Shown here: one piece after another, positions 55,446 to 64,000 of the stretch
Position numbering within the stretch: the first letter of the stretch is position 1
Layout: each line of letters begins with the position of its first letter
From: Streptomyces pactum
Lineage (GTDB): Bacteria > Actinomycetota > Actinomycetes > Streptomycetales > Streptomycetaceae
Assembly (NCBI RefSeq): GCF_002005225.1
Contig: NZ_CP019724.1
Coordinates: 7,041,001-7,105,000, forward strand
Direction: 5' to 3'
Length of the DNA stretch: 64,000 bases
The notes under the pieces: generated by a model
Database searches by the model: none
Told to the model about the DNA's origin: nothing
Seen by the model: only the letters and a program-made list of their open reading frames with translations
Position numbers and translations under genes: made by a program

Positions 55446-56255
55446 ATGACACGACTCTCCACCACGCTCCGCGGCCTGGTCACCACCTTCGCGGCCCTGC
55501 TCGCCGTCACGGCCGTCCCCGCCACCGCCCAGGCCAAGCCGGGGCCAAGGGCCCCGGAGGACTTCGTGGCCCTGAGAAGCGTCTCTCCGACGATCATCCA
55601 GGAGATGCGCTATACCACCCCGCACAACTTCGTCGGCGAGCGCATCGACGGCTACCGGCAACCCCTGTGCATCCTCAGCCGCCCCGCCGCCGAAGCCCTG
55701 CACCGGGCACAGACCCGGCTGCTGCGCCAGGGCTACTCCCTGAAGGTGTACGACTGCTACCGGCCGCAGCGCGCCGTCGACCACTTCGTCCGCTGGGCCG
55801 AAGACCTCGACGACCAGAGGATGAAGGCCGAGTTCTACCCGGAGATCGACAAGACCCGCCTCTTCGCGGACGGCTACATCGCCGGGAAGTCCGGCCACAG
55901 CCGCGGCTCCACCGTGGACCTGACACTGGTGAGGCTCCCGGCGAAGCCCACCCGGCCGTACCACCCCGGGCAGCCCCTGGTGCCCTGCTTCGCTCCCCAG
56001 GACGAGCGCTTCCCCGACAACTCCGTCGACATGGGCACCGGCTACGACTGCTTCGACACCCGCTCCCACACCCTCGACCCCCGTATCCAGGGCCCCCAAC
56101 GAGCCAACCGGCTGCTGCTCAAGAACACCCTTGAGGACGTCGGCCTGGTGAACCTCCCCGAGGAGTGGTGGCACTTCACCTACAAGCCCGAGCCCTACCC
56201 GGACACCTACTTCGACTTCCCCGTCTCCGCGAAGTCGCTTGCCGGCCGCCGCTGA
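55446..56255 (+). CDS. Secreted VanX-type D-Ala-D-Ala dipeptidase
   Basis: A 269-residue zinc dipeptidase of the DdpX/VanX family. A signal peptide (LVTTFAALLAVTAVPATAQA) precedes the catalytic domain. The metal site shows SGHSRGSTVDLTL (His and Asp ligands) and EEWWHFTY (catalytic Glu and His), with YDCYRPQRAVDHF before them. It cleaves D-Ala-D-Ala outside the membrane, in wall turnover rather than classical VanX resistance, which is cytoplasmic and sits with VanHA; no vanHA genes are nearby. The start at 55446 follows AGGGAAC. Confidence 0.92.
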   Translation: MTRLSTTLRGLVTTFAALLAVTAVPATAQAKPGPRAPEDFVALRSVSPTIIQEMRYTTPHNFVGERIDGYRQPLCILSRPAAEALHRAQTRLLRQGYSLKVYDCYRPQRAVDHFVRWAEDLDDQRMKAEFYPEIDKTRLFADGYIAGKSGHSRGSTVDLTLVRLPAKPTRPYHPGQPLVPCFAPQDERFPDNSVDMGTGYDCFDTRSHTLDPRIQGPQRANRLLLKNTLEDVGLVNLPEEWWHFTYKPEPYPDTYFDFPVSAKSLAGRR

Positions 56256-56302
56256 GCCGCCCGCCGGAGCCGCCCCTTCCGCGATCGGATACAGTCCGCC
56301 GC

Positions 56303-56839
56303 GTGTCCGAAACCGAAACCTCCGTTCCCAACTCCGCACCGGACTCCCACTGTTCGAGCTGCGGAACGCCCTACGGAGAGGGCGTCTCCGGCTGGCCCCG
56401 CACCTGCCCCGCGTGCGGCACCGCGGCCTACCGCAACCCGCTGCCGGTCGCGGTCGCCCTCCAGCCCGTGTACGACACCCAGGGCACCGCCCTGGTCGTC
56501 GTCACCCGCACCGTGTCCCCCGCGCGCGGGGGCGTCGCACTGCCCGGCGGCTACGTCGACGACCGGGAGGACTGGCGGCAGGCCGTCGTCCGTGAACTCA
56601 AGGAGGAGACGGGCATCGACGCCGCGAGCCGCGACGTACGGCTCGCCGACGCCATGAGCTCGCCCGACGGCCACCTGCTGCTCTTCGGCCTCCTCCCCGA
56701 GCGGTCCGCCGAGGGTTTCCCGCCGTCCACCGCCACGGACGAGACCGAGGGATGGCACCTCCTTCGCAGGGCGGAGGAACTCGCCTTCCCCCTCCACACC
56801 CGGGCCGTGCGGGCCTGGTTCGAGGGCCGCTACATCTGA
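56303..56839 (+). CDS. Nudix hydrolase with N-terminal zinc ribbon
   Basis: A 178-residue protein. A zinc ribbon (CSSCGTPYGEG and CPACGTAAYRNP) precedes a Nudix domain with the complete box GGYVDDREDWRQAVVREL followed by KEETGI. Zinc-ribbon Nudix proteins of this type resemble NudC-like NADH pyrophosphatases, but the NudC SQPWPFPxS motif is absent, so the substrate is open. GTG at 56303 lies 7 bases after TACAGT (56290-56295), which suggests a leaderless transcript. The 3' end overlaps the convergent GH31 gene by 10 bases. Confidence 0.88.
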   Translation: MSETETSVPNSAPDSHCSSCGTPYGEGVSGWPRTCPACGTAAYRNPLPVAVALQPVYDTQGTALVVVTRTVSPARGGVALPGGYVDDREDWRQAVVRELKEETGIDAASRDVRLADAMSSPDGHLLLFGLLPERSAEGFPPSTATDETEGWHLLRRAEELAFPLHTRAVRAWFEGRYI

Positions 56840-59202
56840 TCCGAGCGCTCCACGAGCCCGCGTACGTGGACCGGGCGGGACGGCTCGCCCACGCCGTCCT
56901 CGCCCTCCCGTTCCACGACCACCCGTCCCCCCACCCAACGCGAGACGTACCGCTCGATCTCCGGTTCCACCCAGCCGTCGCCCGCGTCCGGCACGACCAG
57001 GCCACCGCCGGTCCGCCCCCGCGCGGGCGCCCACACCTCCAGTGCCGGCCCGCCGTCCTCCCCACGCACCGGAAGCACGGCTCCTGCGCGTGCGAACACC
57101 GGAATCCGTGCCAGAGGGGCATCGACGAGAACCTGCGCCGGCCCGTCGTACGCCCGCTCCGTGACCACGTCGTACCAGCGTCCGCGCGGCAACCGCACCG
57201 CCCGCCGGTCCGCCCCAGGGGCCAGCACCGGAGCCACCAGCAGACAGTCGCCCAGCAGGAAGGCGTCCTCGCAGTCCCGCAACACCCGCTCCTCCGGCGT
57301 CGACCACCACAGCGGACGCACATACGGCGCACCCGTACGCCGGGTCAGATGCGCCAGCGTCACGAAGTAGGGCAGCAGCCGCCGCCGTTCGACGAGCGCC
57401 ACGCGCGCGTGCTCCAGCACCTCGGCACCGAACTCCCACGGCTCCCCGAGTCCCGGCCGCGCGTGCGTGCGGAACAGCGGAAGATAGGCAGCCAGTTGCA
57501 ACCACCGTAGATACAGCTCCGGTGGCGGACTCCCGCCGGCCCCGCCCACATCCGGCCCCGCATACGGCACCCCGCACAGCCCGAGCCCCAACACCAGCGA
57601 CAGCGACGCCCGCAGCCCGGGCCAGCCCGTGGCGACGTTCCCGGACCACGTGCCGCCGTAACGCTGCATGCCGGCCCACCCGGAGTGCGAGAAGACGAAC
57701 GGCCGCTTTTCGGGCGCCAGAGTCCGCACCCCCTCGTACCCGGCGCGGGCCATGCACAGCGCGTACACGTTGTGCGCCTCCCGGTGGTCGCCGCCCCGCC
57801 CCTCCAGAGAGTGCCGAGCCGAACGCGGCAGCGTCGACTCCCCGAACGCGGCGAACGAGGTGGGCTCGTCCAGGTCGTGCCAGAACCCCGCGAACCCCTG
57901 CCCCAGCCGCTCCTCGTAGAACCCGCCCCACCACTTCCGCACACGCGCGTGTGTGAAGTCCGGGAAGACCACCTCCCCGGGCCGCCCGACCCCCCGTGCC
58001 ACCGGCCCCGAGGCCTCCCGCACGAACACGTCCCCGCTCGTCCCGCCGTCGTACACGGCGTTGCCGGGCGCGACCGGAACCGCGGGACCGACGACGGACA
58101 CCAGCCGGATCCCATCCCGCCGCAGTTCCTCGGCGAGGACGGGCAGCTTCGGGAACCGTTCCTCGTCCACGGTGAACACCTGATGGCCGTCGAGGTGGCC
58201 GACGTCCAGGTGAACGGCGTCGAGCGGCAGATCGCGCTCCCGATAGTCGGTGACTGTCCGCCGCACCTCCTGCTCGTCGCGAGGACCCGACGGCGCGTGA
58301 TGGTGACCGAGCGCCCACGCCGGCGGCACAGCGGGCGCCCCGGTCAGCGAGGCCCAGGCGAGCAGCACGCGCGCGGGGGTGCCCACCGTCACCCAGCACC
58401 GCAGCGGACCGCCGTCCATCCGCAGCACACTCCGCCCGAGCCGGTCGTGCCCCGATCCCGCTCCCTCCTCGCCCTCCCGCAACGTCACCGTGCCGTCCCA
58501 CGAACTGTCGTGGAAAACCAGATGCGTCCCCGCGTCGGCCACCACGAGCTGCACCGGCATCGTCACCGACAACGGGTCCTCACCCGGAGCGAACGGCAAA
58601 CCGGGACCGGTGTTCCACAGCCGGTACGAGCCCTCTTGAAGCCGAGGACCCGCGGCCCGCCCGCCGAGTCCGAAGAACCGGGCGTCCGCCGCGACCTCCG
58701 ACCGCTGCGTCCAGCGCGCCGGACCGCCGCCGACCGGCTCCCACCAGCGAGGCGGCAGCTCACGGCGCAGCACCACGCCCCCGGGCGTACGAACCTCGAT
58801 CGCGCCGTGCCGGGAGACCGCCACCGTCGCCCGCTCGGCCACCACCCGCCAGCCGCCGTCCTTGTCCGGCTCCAGCACCGCCCGCGGATCCGGCTGCGGA
58901 CAGCGGCCGGACAACGCGTAGGACGGCTCCGGGCCGGCCCCGTCCCACCCCCAGAACACGGCCCCGTTCACGGCGACGAGGATGCGCAGCTCCGAACGGC
59001 TGAACCGGACGACACCGCCCCCGGGCCCGGGTTCCACCTCCTGCATGGGCCCCGGCACCCGCGCGCGCTCCGCACCCCGCGGCGGCAGCCCCACGGCGTC
59101 GGCCCGCCGCCTGCGCCATGCCGCCCGTACGGTAAGCAACCCCTGCGCCGCCCTCGCAGAACCGACCGCTTTCATCGAACGCACCAGGTCACGACCGTCC
59201 AT
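56830..59202 (-). CDS. GH31 family alpha-glycosidase
   Basis: A 790-residue glycoside hydrolase of family 31. The N-terminal beta domain includes FFGLGGRAAGPRLQEGSYRLWNTGPG; the barrel has PPAWALGHHHAPSG, LDAVHLDVGHLDG, the nucleophile region FAGFWHDLDEPTSF, RPFVFSHSGWAGMQRYGGTWSGN and GPDVGGAGG. The C-terminal beta domains follow. Activity is likely alpha-glucosidase or a related alpha-glycosidase; no signal peptide is visible, so it works inside the cell. ATG at 59202 has AGGG 8 bases upstream and is preferred over the GTG at 59211. Confidence 0.9.
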   Translation of the reverse strand: MDGRDLVRSMKAVGSARAAQGLLTVRAAWRRRRADAVGLPPRGAERARVPGPMQEVEPGPGGGVVRFSRSELRILVAVNGAVFWGWDGAGPEPSYALSGRCPQPDPRAVLEPDKDGGWRVVAERATVAVSRHGAIEVRTPGGVVLRRELPPRWWEPVGGGPARWTQRSEVAADARFFGLGGRAAGPRLQEGSYRLWNTGPGLPFAPGEDPLSVTMPVQLVVADAGTHLVFHDSSWDGTVTLREGEEGAGSGHDRLGRSVLRMDGGPLRCWVTVGTPARVLLAWASLTGAPAVPPAWALGHHHAPSGPRDEQEVRRTVTDYRERDLPLDAVHLDVGHLDGHQVFTVDEERFPKLPVLAEELRRDGIRLVSVVGPAVPVAPGNAVYDGGTSGDVFVREASGPVARGVGRPGEVVFPDFTHARVRKWWGGFYEERLGQGFAGFWHDLDEPTSFAAFGESTLPRSARHSLEGRGGDHREAHNVYALCMARAGYEGVRTLAPEKRPFVFSHSGWAGMQRYGGTWSGNVATGWPGLRASLSLVLGLGLCGVPYAGPDVGGAGGSPPPELYLRWLQLAAYLPLFRTHARPGLGEPWEFGAEVLEHARVALVERRRLLPYFVTLAHLTRRTGAPYVRPLWWSTPEERVLRDCEDAFLLGDCLLVAPVLAPGADRRAVRLPRGRWYDVVTERAYDGPAQVLVDAPLARIPVFARAGAVLPVRGEDGGPALEVWAPARGRTGGGLVVPDAGDGWVEPEIERYVSRWVGGRVVVEREGEDGVGEPSRPVHVRGLVERSDQM

Positions 59203-59414
59203 GTTGCTCACCCTGCCATCGACGACCTCCCGCGCGGGCGTCGTTCAACTGCCGTTCACCCGTGACGGGACCACATCTTCACGACACCGACTATGTGGGG
59301 CGCGCCCTGGTGCAGAAGTCGATCACGTGGCATCGTCCGTGTCAGCCGCGTCACGCGCACACCCCAGCCCGTGCGCGGAGGACGCACACGACGCGCACAG
59401 TCCGGGAGCCGCCC

Positions 59415-61391
59415 ATGTCGACCGTGAACCCCCAGCCGCTCTGGCAGCCAGATGCACAGCGCATCGCCCAGGCACGGATCACCAGGTTCCAGACCTGGGC
59501 CGCCGAGCACCACGGCGCCCCCGCCGAGGGCGGATACGCCGCCCTGCACCGCTGGTCCGTCGACGAGCCGGAAACCTTCTGGAAAGCCGTCACGGAATGG
59601 TTCGACGTACGTTTCTCGACCCCCTACTCGCGCGTGCTGGGCGACCGCTCCATGCCCGGCGCCCAGTGGTTCCCCGGCGCCACGCTCAACTACGCCGAGC
59701 ACGCCCTGCGCGCGGCTGCCACCCGGGCGGACGAACCGGCCCTCCTGTACGTCGATGAGACCCACGAGCCCAGCCCCGTCACCTGGACCGAGCTGCGCCG
59801 CCAGGTCGGCTCGCTCGCCGCCGAACTGCGCGCCCTCGGCGTACGCCCCGGCGACCGGGTCAGCGGCTACCTCCCGAACATCCCGCAGGCGGTGGTCGCC
59901 CTCCTCGCCACCGCCGCCGTGGGCGGCGTCTGGACATCCTGCGCCCCCGACTTCGGCGCACGCAGTGTCCTGGACCGCTTCCAGCAGGTCGAGCCCGTCG
60001 TCCTGTTCACCGTCGACGGCTACCGCTACGGCGGCAAGGAACACGACCGCCGCGACACCGTCGCCGAACTGCGCCGCGAACTGCCCACCCTGCGCGCCGT
60101 CATCCACATCCCGCTCCTCGGCACCGAGGCCCCCGAGGGCGCGCTGGAATGGGAGACGCTGACGTCCGCCGACACGGACCCCGTCTTCGAGCAGGTGCCC
60201 TTCGACCACCCCCTGTGGGTGCTCTACTCCTCCGGCACCACCGGCCTGCCCAAGGCCATCGTCCAGTCCCAGGGCGGCATCCTGGTCGAGCACCTCAAAC
60301 AGCTCGGCCTGCACTGCGACCTCGGCCCCGAGGAACGCTTCTTCTGGTACACGTCGACCGGCTGGATGATGTGGAACTTCCTCGTCTCCGGCCTGCTCAC
60401 CGGCACCACGATCGTCCTCTACGACGGCAGCCCCGGCTACCCGGACACCGGCGCCCAGTGGGGCATCGCCGAACGCACCGGGGCCACCCTGTTCGGTACC
60501 TCCGCCGCCTACGTCATGGCCTGCCGCAAGGCCGGCGTCCACCCCGCCCGCGACCACGACCTCTCCCGGGTCCAGTGCGTCGCCACCACGGGCTCGCCGT
60601 TGCCGCCCGACGGGTTCCGCTGGCTGCACGACGAGTTCGCGGAGAGCGGGGCGGACCTGTGGATCGCCTCCGTCAGCGGCGGCACCGACGTGTGCTCCTG
60701 TTTCGCGGGCGCCGTCCCCACGCTCCCGGTGTACATCGGCGAACTCCAGGCCCCCGGCCTGGGAACGGACCTGCGGTCCTGGGACCCGAACGGCGAGCCC
60801 CTGACCGACGAGGTGGGCGAGCTGGTGGTCACCAACCCCATGCCGTCCATGCCGATCCGCTTCTGGAACGATCCCGACGGCAGCCGCTACCGTGACAGCT
60901 ACTTCGACATCTACCCCGGCGTATGGCGGCACGGCGACTGGATCACCCTCACCTCCCGCGGGTCCGTCGTCATCCACGGCCGCTCCGACTCCACCCTCAA
61001 CCGGCAGGGCGTCCGCATGGGCTCGGCCGACATCTACGAGGCCGTAGAGCGCCTGCCGGAGATCAAAGAATCCCTCGTCATCGGCGTCGAGCAGCCGGAC
61101 GGCGGCTACTGGATGCCCCTGTTCGTGCACCTGGCACCCGGAGCCGTCCTCGACGAGACCCTCCTGGCCCACATCAAACAGACCATCCGCGAACAGCTCT
61201 CCCCACGCCACGTCCCCGACGAGGTCATCGAAGTGCCCGGCGTCCCGCACACCCTGACCGGCAAGCGCATCGAGGTCCCGATCAAGCGACTCCTGCAGGG
61301 CACCCCGCTGGAGAAGGCCGTCAACCCGGGCTCCATCGACAACCTCGACCTGCTCCACTTCTACGAGGACCTCGCCCGCAAACGCACCTGA
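59415..61391 (+). CDS. Acetoacetyl-CoA synthetase
   Basis: A 658-residue adenylate-forming enzyme that activates acetoacetate to acetoacetyl-CoA. The AMP-binding signature is YSSGTTGLPKAIVQSQGG. GWMMWNFLVSGLLTG, the core HGRSDSTLNRQGVRMGSADIY, and the C-terminal LTGKRIEVPIKRLLQG with the catalytic Lys place it with acetoacetate-CoA ligases rather than acetyl-CoA synthetases. ATG at 59415 follows GGGAG; upstream in-frame sequence is low-complexity. It supplies acetoacetyl-CoA from ketone bodies to central metabolism or polyketide and isoprenoid pools. It stands alone and ends with a hairpin. Confidence 0.94.
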   Translation: MSTVNPQPLWQPDAQRIAQARITRFQTWAAEHHGAPAEGGYAALHRWSVDEPETFWKAVTEWFDVRFSTPYSRVLGDRSMPGAQWFPGATLNYAEHALRAAATRADEPALLYVDETHEPSPVTWTELRRQVGSLAAELRALGVRPGDRVSGYLPNIPQAVVALLATAAVGGVWTSCAPDFGARSVLDRFQQVEPVVLFTVDGYRYGGKEHDRRDTVAELRRELPTLRAVIHIPLLGTEAPEGALEWETLTSADTDPVFEQVPFDHPLWVLYSSGTTGLPKAIVQSQGGILVEHLKQLGLHCDLGPEERFFWYTSTGWMMWNFLVSGLLTGTTIVLYDGSPGYPDTGAQWGIAERTGATLFGTSAAYVMACRKAGVHPARDHDLSRVQCVATTGSPLPPDGFRWLHDEFAESGADLWIASVSGGTDVCSCFAGAVPTLPVYIGELQAPGLGTDLRSWDPNGEPLTDEVGELVVTNPMPSMPIRFWNDPDGSRYRDSYFDIYPGVWRHGDWITLTSRGSVVIHGRSDSTLNRQGVRMGSADIYEAVERLPEIKESLVIGVEQPDGGYWMPLFVHLAPGAVLDETLLAHIKQTIREQLSPRHVPDEVIEVPGVPHTLTGKRIEVPIKRLLQGTPLEKAVNPGSIDNLDLLHFYEDLARKRT

Positions 61392-61404
61392 CCTGGCCCT
61401 CGAC

Positions 61405-61434
61405 GAGCCGGCCGCCCCGAACGGCGGCCGGCTC
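61405..61434 (+). terminator. Hairpin after acetoacetyl-CoA synthetase
   Basis: A perfect 12-base inverted repeat (GAGCCGGCCGCC, loop CCGAAC) starts 13 bases after the stop codon. No T-tract follows. Confidence 0.7.
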
Positions 61435-61513
61435 CCGGCGCCCGCCCCGCCGCCGCTGTCAGTGCCACCGGTTACTTTGAGTGAGCATTGATCGACTGCG
61501 CACAGGGGGAAAC

Positions 61514-62404
61514 ATGGCGCACACCGACCAGACCACGCGACACGTCCTGCGCCGGGAAATCGCCGGCACCATCGGACTGCTCACCGACGAACACGACTTC
61601 CGCGCCATGCGGCGCTACCGAACCTTCGCCTTCGACGACCACGCCGCCTATCTCCAGCAAGTGGAAGCCCTCCTCAGGGCACGCGCGTCACAGGGCACCC
61701 ACACCACGGTCGCCCTCTTCGACCCGGAGGAGTACGCCGACTTCTGCTCCGCCGCCGGCCTCGAGCCCGACGCACTCGCCAGCCGCACGCGGTTCACCGC
61801 CGAACTCGCCGCCGGCGGACCCACCGTCCCGTACGAGGGCCAGCCCCTCGCCGACCTCCTCCCGGCCCTCGTCGACGAGGCCGTCCGCCAGGCCACCTGG
61901 GAGTACGCGTCCAGCCTGCTCGCCCGCCTCGGCAACTGCGCCACCTGCGGCGAGGACCTCGGCCGAGCAGCGTTCACGCGGGCCACGCGCCTCCTCCTCC
62001 GGATCCTCGAAACAGCCCCACCGGGCGACCGGCACCTGGTCTGCAGCGTCTCGGGCACCCCGGAACCCCTCGTCTCCGTCCTGCACGCTGACGAGGACGT
62101 CGACGCCACCCCGCACCTCGACGAGGCCGAGGCCCTGGAATTCACCAGTGTCCTCGCCCTCGGCCTGGTCACCCACAGCCCCGGCGGCCTCGTCATGCGC
62201 GTCAGCGCCCCGGGCAGGGCCGACCGCATCCACGGCTGGCGCCTGCGGGGATACGGCCTGGAACCTCTCACCGCCGGTGAGGTCTTCGACGCCTACTGCA
62301 CCGACGCCGAGTCGGGCGACCTCATCTCCCCGGAATCCAACGTCGACTACTGCGCGCCGCCCGACCTCGGAGAGGACCACCTGCCACCGGGACACCACCA
62401 CTGA
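61514..62404 (+). CDS. Conserved hypothetical protein
   Basis: A 296-residue acidic, soluble protein. I recognise no domain. Notable parts are the N-terminal RREIAGTIGLLTDEHDFRAMRRYRTFAFDDHAAYLQQVEALLRARASQG, a CATCGEDL Cys pair near residue 147, and a Glu/Asp-rich C-terminus ending HHH. ATG at 61514 follows CAGGGGG. It lies between acetoacetyl-CoA synthetase and the convergent ptsI. In S. coelicolor a hypothetical gene occupies the same place (SCO1392, from memory). Confidence 0.75.
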   Translation: MAHTDQTTRHVLRREIAGTIGLLTDEHDFRAMRRYRTFAFDDHAAYLQQVEALLRARASQGTHTTVALFDPEEYADFCSAAGLEPDALASRTRFTAELAAGGPTVPYEGQPLADLLPALVDEAVRQATWEYASSLLARLGNCATCGEDLGRAAFTRATRLLLRILETAPPGDRHLVCSVSGTPEPLVSVLHADEDVDATPHLDEAEALEFTSVLALGLVTHSPGGLVMRVSAPGRADRIHGWRLRGYGLEPLTAGEVFDAYCTDAESGDLISPESNVDYCAPPDLGEDHLPPGHHH

Positions 62405-62408
62405 ACGC

Positions 62409-62446
62409 GTGCGGGGCGCCCCACCCGAAGGTGGAACGCCCCGCAC
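62409..62446. terminator. Bidirectional terminator before ptsI end
   Basis: GTGCGGGGCG (62409-62418) pairs with CGCCCCGCAC (62437-62446), with an inner CCACC/GGTGG stem closing on CGAA. It lies between the convergent stops of the hypothetical gene and ptsI. Confidence 0.8.
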
Positions 62447-62476
62447 CACAACGACAGGCGGCAGCCCCGCCCCGGC

Positions 62477-64000
62477 CTACTCGCCGGACAGCACCGCCTG
62501 AGCGGCGTTCCGCGCCTCCTCGGCGCTGTCCGCCGCCCGGGCGGCCGCCGCGGCACGCTCGCACTGCGCCAGCGTGAACTTCGCCAGCGTCGCCCGGACA
62601 TAGGGAAGCGACGCCGCGCCCATGGAGAGGGAAGTGACACCCAGACCGGTCAGCACACACGCCAGCAGTGGGTCCGAGGCGGCCTCACCGCAGACACCAC
62701 AGCTCTTGCCTTCGGCCTTCGCCGCCTCGGCGGACAGCGCGACCAGGTCGAGCAGCGCCGGCTGCCACGGGTCCTGCAGCCGGGAGACCGCGCCCACCTG
62801 ACGGTCGGCGGCGAAGGTGTACTGCGCGAGGTCGTTCGTCCCCAGCGACAGGAACTCGACCTCCTGCAGCACCGAGCGTGCCCGCAGTGCGGCTGACGGA
62901 ATCTCCACCATCGCGCCGAACTTCGCCCGCAGCCCGGCAGCCCGGCACGCGTCCGCGAACGCCTTGGCATCGGCCCGGTCCGCCACCATCGGGGCCATCA
63001 CCTCGAGGTAGACCGGCAGCCCCTCCGACGCCTTCGCCAGCGCCGTTAGCTGCGTGCGCAGCACGTCCGGGTGGTCGAGCAGAGTCCGCAGCCCGCGCAC
63101 GCCCAGCGCCGGGTTCGGCTCCTCGCCCGGGGTCAGGAAGTCCAGCGGCTTGTCCGCACCCGCGTCCAGCACCCGCACCACGACCCGGCCCTCGGGGAAC
63201 GCCTCCAGCACCTGCCGGTAGGCGGCGACCTGCTTCTCCTCCGACGGCGCGTTCGCGCTGTCGTCGAGGAAGAGGAACTCGGTACGGAACAGACCGACGC
63301 CCTCCGCCCCGGCCTGGACCGCCGCGGGCACGTCCGCGGGACCCCCGATGTTCGCGAGCAGCGGCACCTTGTGACCGTCCGAGGTCGCACCCGGTCCCGT
63401 CGACGCGGCCAGCGCCGCCTTGCGCTCGGCGGCCTCCGCCTCCAGCCGCCCCTTCTGCTCCTCGCTTGGGTTCACGAAGATCTCGCCGGTGCTGCCGTCC
63501 ACGGCGACGACCGTGCCCTCGGGCAGCTCACCGGCGCCCGGGAGCGCCACTACGGCCGGTACGCCGAGCGCCCGCGCGAGAATAGCGCTGTGGCTGGTGG
63601 GCCCGCCCTCCTCGGTGACGAAGCCGAGAACCAGCGTCGGGTCCAGCAGCGCCGTGTCGGCGGGCGCCAGGTCCCGCGCGATGAGAACGTACGGCTCGTC
63701 GCTGTCCGGAACGCCCGGCATCGGAACCCCGAGCAGACGGGCGACGATACGATTCCGCACGTCGTCGAGATCGGCCACGCGGCCGGCCAGGTACTCACCC
63801 GCACCGGCCAGCAGGGCGCGATACGCGGCGAACGCGTCGTACACCGCGCGCTCGGCCGTGCTGCCGACGGCGATCCGCCGCTCCACGTCGGCCATCAGCT
63901 CGGGGTCCTGGGCCATCATGGCCTGAGCCTCGAGCACCGCCTGGGCCTCGCCTCCAGCCAGATTGCCGCGCGCCATCAGATCGGCCGCCACAGCCTCCAC
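62477..64000 (-). CDS. ptsI: PTS enzyme I, 3' part (cut by window end)
   Basis: Phosphoenolpyruvate-protein phosphotransferase, the first enzyme of the sugar PTS, which transfers phosphate from PEP to HPr. The last 507 residues are seen. The phosphorylated His is in EEGGPTSHSAILAR; PEP-binding and catalytic segments are VGLFRTEFLFLDD, ADKPLDFLTPGEEPNPALGVRGLR, FGAMVEIPSAAL, FLSLGTNDLAQYTFAADR and SCGVCGEAASDP. Full-length enzyme I is about 556 residues, so roughly 50 N-terminal residues lie beyond 64000. In Streptomyces it serves N-acetylglucosamine and fructose uptake, which ties in with chitin use. Confidence 0.97.
   Translation of the reverse strand: MEAVAADLMARGNLAGGEAQAVLEAQAMMAQDPELMADVERRIAVGSTAERAVYDAFAAYRALLAGAGEYLAGRVADLDDVRNRIVARLLGVPMPGVPDSDEPYVLIARDLAPADTALLDPTLVLGFVTEEGGPTSHSAILARALGVPAVVALPGAGELPEGTVVAVDGSTGEIFVNPSEEQKGRLEAEAAERKAALAASTGPGATSDGHKVPLLANIGGPADVPAAVQAGAEGVGLFRTEFLFLDDSANAPSEEKQVAAYRQVLEAFPEGRVVVRVLDAGADKPLDFLTPGEEPNPALGVRGLRTLLDHPDVLRTQLTALAKASEGLPVYLEVMAPMVADRADAKAFADACRAAGLRAKFGAMVEIPSAALRARSVLQEVEFLSLGTNDLAQYTFAADRQVGAVSRLQDPWQPALLDLVALSAEAAKAEGKSCGVCGEAASDPLLACVLTGLGVTSLSMGAASLPYVRATLAKFTLAQCERAAAAARAADSAEEARNAAQAVLSGE

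Noticed and set aside
55446..56255. Glycopeptide resistance (vanX) gene
   Set aside because: The protein has a signal peptide and there are no vanH, vanA, vanR or vanS genes nearby; wall turnover is the simpler reading.

Overview
The window is a high-GC actinobacterial chromosome segment that reads as Streptomyces. It carries a developmental smeA-sffA pair, a conservon (cvnABCD), rbpA with a SigR-type promoter, a chitinase with a DasR-type promoter element, ppm1, and mycothiol-linked formaldehyde detoxification. Gene order from the chitinase through rbpA, smeA-sffA and the EAL-CBS-GGDEF gene to ptsI resembles the S. coelicolor core around SCO1429-SCO1391, read from that end. This synteny is from memory and was not computed. 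I saw no insertion sequence, prophage, CRISPR array, tRNA or rRNA.

Layout. 1-4.9 kb: end of a TetR-type regulator, secreted GH18 chitinase, acyl-CoA dehydrogenase, two small hypotheticals and an Lrp/AsnC regulator. 5-9.2 kb: YtcJ-like amidohydrolase, ppm1, fxsA and rbpA, the last two separated by a strong bidirectional terminator. 9.5-14 kb: an MFS (UMF1-like) transporter, glycerophosphodiesterase, and a YczE-like membrane protein divergent from a MocR/YczR regulator. 14.2-18.8 kb: sffA, smeA, an ankyrin-repeat protein and a HEAT-like protein. 19.4-22.5 kb: two coupled GT4 glycosyltransferases followed by an SGNH hydrolase broken by two frameshifts.

22.8-28.1 kb is a 5-oxoproline/D-glutamate module: pxpA, pxpB and pxpC, a D-glutamate-cyclase-like gene and an MFS permease on the minus strand, divergent from an FCD-type GntR regulator with a near-ideal operator between them. 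28.3-35.5 kb is the most unusual block: a translationally coupled operon of a MukF/JetA-sized protein, a 43-residue Gln/His/Arg-rich peptide, a MukE/JetB-sized protein and a 1555-residue SMC-like ATPase, with no nuclease (JetD) gene beside it. 35.5-44.5 kb encodes demethylation of a methylated amine such as glycine betaine. It has a Rieske oxygenase, sarcosine oxidase, a dimethylglycine-dehydrogenase/GcvT fusion and mycothiol-dependent formaldehyde dehydrogenase, an IclR regulator, and a divergent Rieske ferredoxin plus ferredoxin reductase that probably feed the oxygenase.

44.5-50 kb holds a membrane protein and a P450-less conservon. 50-52.5 kb holds glpK and glpF, followed by about 1.2 kb of repeat-rich DNA without a convincing gene. 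53.6-64 kb carries an EAL-CBS-GGDEF protein, a secreted VanX-type dipeptidase, a Nudix hydrolase, a GH31 glycosidase, acetoacetyl-CoA synthetase, a hypothetical protein and the 3' part of ptsI, cut by the window edge.
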